Shown here: piece by piece, positions 6,412 to 6,824 of the stretch
Numbering within the stretch: the stretch's first letter is position 1
How the letters are laid out: each line of letters begins with the position of its first letter
NCBI GenBank assembly: GCA_048498415.1
Contig: JBEHYA010000097.1
Coordinates: 1-6,824 of the forward strand
DNA from: JBEHYA01 sp048498415
GTDB taxonomy: Bacteria; Pseudomonadota; Alphaproteobacteria; UBA9219; RGZA01
Length of the DNA: 6,824 nucleotides
Reading direction: 5' to 3'
Program-made: the position numbers and the translations under genes
Notes under the pieces: generated by a model
The model's database searches: none
Seen by the model: the letters and a program-made list of their open reading frames with translations, nothing else
What the model was told of the DNA's origin: nothing

Positions 6412-6824
6412 AGCCCGTGCATCACGCGCGTGGCGTTGCCCTTCTTTAAATTGCGATAGCGGGCCAGCGCCCAGTGCGGGAAGAATGTTTTATAGCCATG
6501 ATAGCGCAGGTAGAAAACTTTCGGAAAACCGACGGCGGTATAGAAGTCTTCCTTCCAATCGCCATTTTCCTGCTGCGTTTCCGCCAGGTGCTTGATGCCG
6601 CGCGTGACTGCCGGGTCATCCACCTGCCCCGCCGCCATCAGCCCCAGCACCGCCCACGCGGTTTGCGCCGGTGTGCTTTCCTTGCCTTCGCCCTTCGGCG
6701 TATTCGGGAAATAGCTGGAGCCGTCTTCGCCCCAGCCGCCATCGGGCCGCTGCTTGTCCTGCAGCCATTGCACCGCGCGGCGCACCATTAAATCATCACA
6801 GCCAATATCAAACGCGTTCCGCGC
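6408..6824 (-). CDS. shc: Squalene-hopene cyclase, C-terminal part (5' end outside the window)
   Basis: The last 138 residues of a squalene-hopene cyclase, the membrane-associated enzyme that cyclises squalene to hopene/hopanol, the committed step of hopanoid synthesis. The frame stays open to the window edge, so the ATG at 6788 is internal; the residues before it (ending GCDDL) continue the family pattern. Two QW repeats typical of triterpene cyclases are visible: RAVQWLQDKQRPDGGW near visible residues 16-31 and GIKHLAETQQENGDW at 76-90. Between them is the STPAQTAWAVLGLMAAG helix, and after them come the family segments GFPKVFYLRYHGY and FFPHWALARYRNL. The catalytic DxDD motif lies upstream, off the window, and cannot be checked. 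The stop (TGA, 6410-6408) overlaps the GTG start of the next gene by 4 nt, implying co-transcription and coupled translation. Family assignment is very secure; intactness of the missing part is unknown. Confidence 0.95.
   Translation of the reverse strand, partial: ARNAFDIGCDDLMVRRAVQWLQDKQRPDGGWGEDGSSYFPNTPKGEGKESTPAQTAWAVLGLMAAGQVDDPAVTRGIKHLAETQQENGDWKEDFYTAVGFPKVFYLRYHGYKTFFPHWALARYRNLKKGNATRVMHGL

Noticed and set aside
6408..6788. A complete 126-residue gene starting at ATG 6788
   Set aside because: The frame is open to the window edge and the residues upstream continue the squalene-hopene cyclase pattern, so this ATG is internal.

Overview
The window is one dense stretch of bacterial chromosome with every recognisable gene on the minus strand, so it reads from base 6824 down to base 1. 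By eye the DNA is moderately GC-rich. The gene content (squalene-hopene cyclase, DXS and an MlaC/HpnM-like secreted protein close together) and the protein flavour point to an alphaproteobacterium, possibly a little-studied lineage. That placement is an inference from gene style, not a database match. No tRNA, rRNA, CRISPR array, insertion sequence or phage gene was seen.

In transcription order: (1) the C-terminal 138 residues of squalene-hopene cyclase (shc), cut by the window edge; (2) a KamA-type radical SAM enzyme whose GTG start overlaps the shc stop by 4 nt; (3) a SPO1/family-4-like uracil-DNA glycosylase whose ATG overlaps the radical SAM stop by 4 nt (ATGA). These three form a tightly coupled operon. 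(4) After 64 nt containing a weak hairpin plus T-run comes an unrecognised membrane protein, whose N-terminal part may really be a separate small gene disturbed by a frameshift. (5) Next is a second unrecognised membrane or exported protein that appears to be a diverged paralogue of (4). (6) Then dxs, the first enzyme of the MEP isoprenoid pathway, with a likely TTG start. (7) Last is an exported MlaC/HpnM-family lipid-binding protein, followed by a perfect 8-bp hairpin.

A functional theme is visible. DXS supplies isoprenoid precursors, squalene-hopene cyclase makes the hopanoid skeleton, and the MlaC/HpnM-like protein probably moves hopanoids or phospholipids across the periplasm. The radical SAM enzyme and the glycosylase have no obvious part in this, and the paralogous membrane pair is uncharacterised. 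The most interesting points are the paralogous pair, in which each protein has exactly two cysteines at corresponding places; the reading-frame conflict around 4427-4515; and the glycosylase that lacks the iron-sulfur cysteines typical of family 4.
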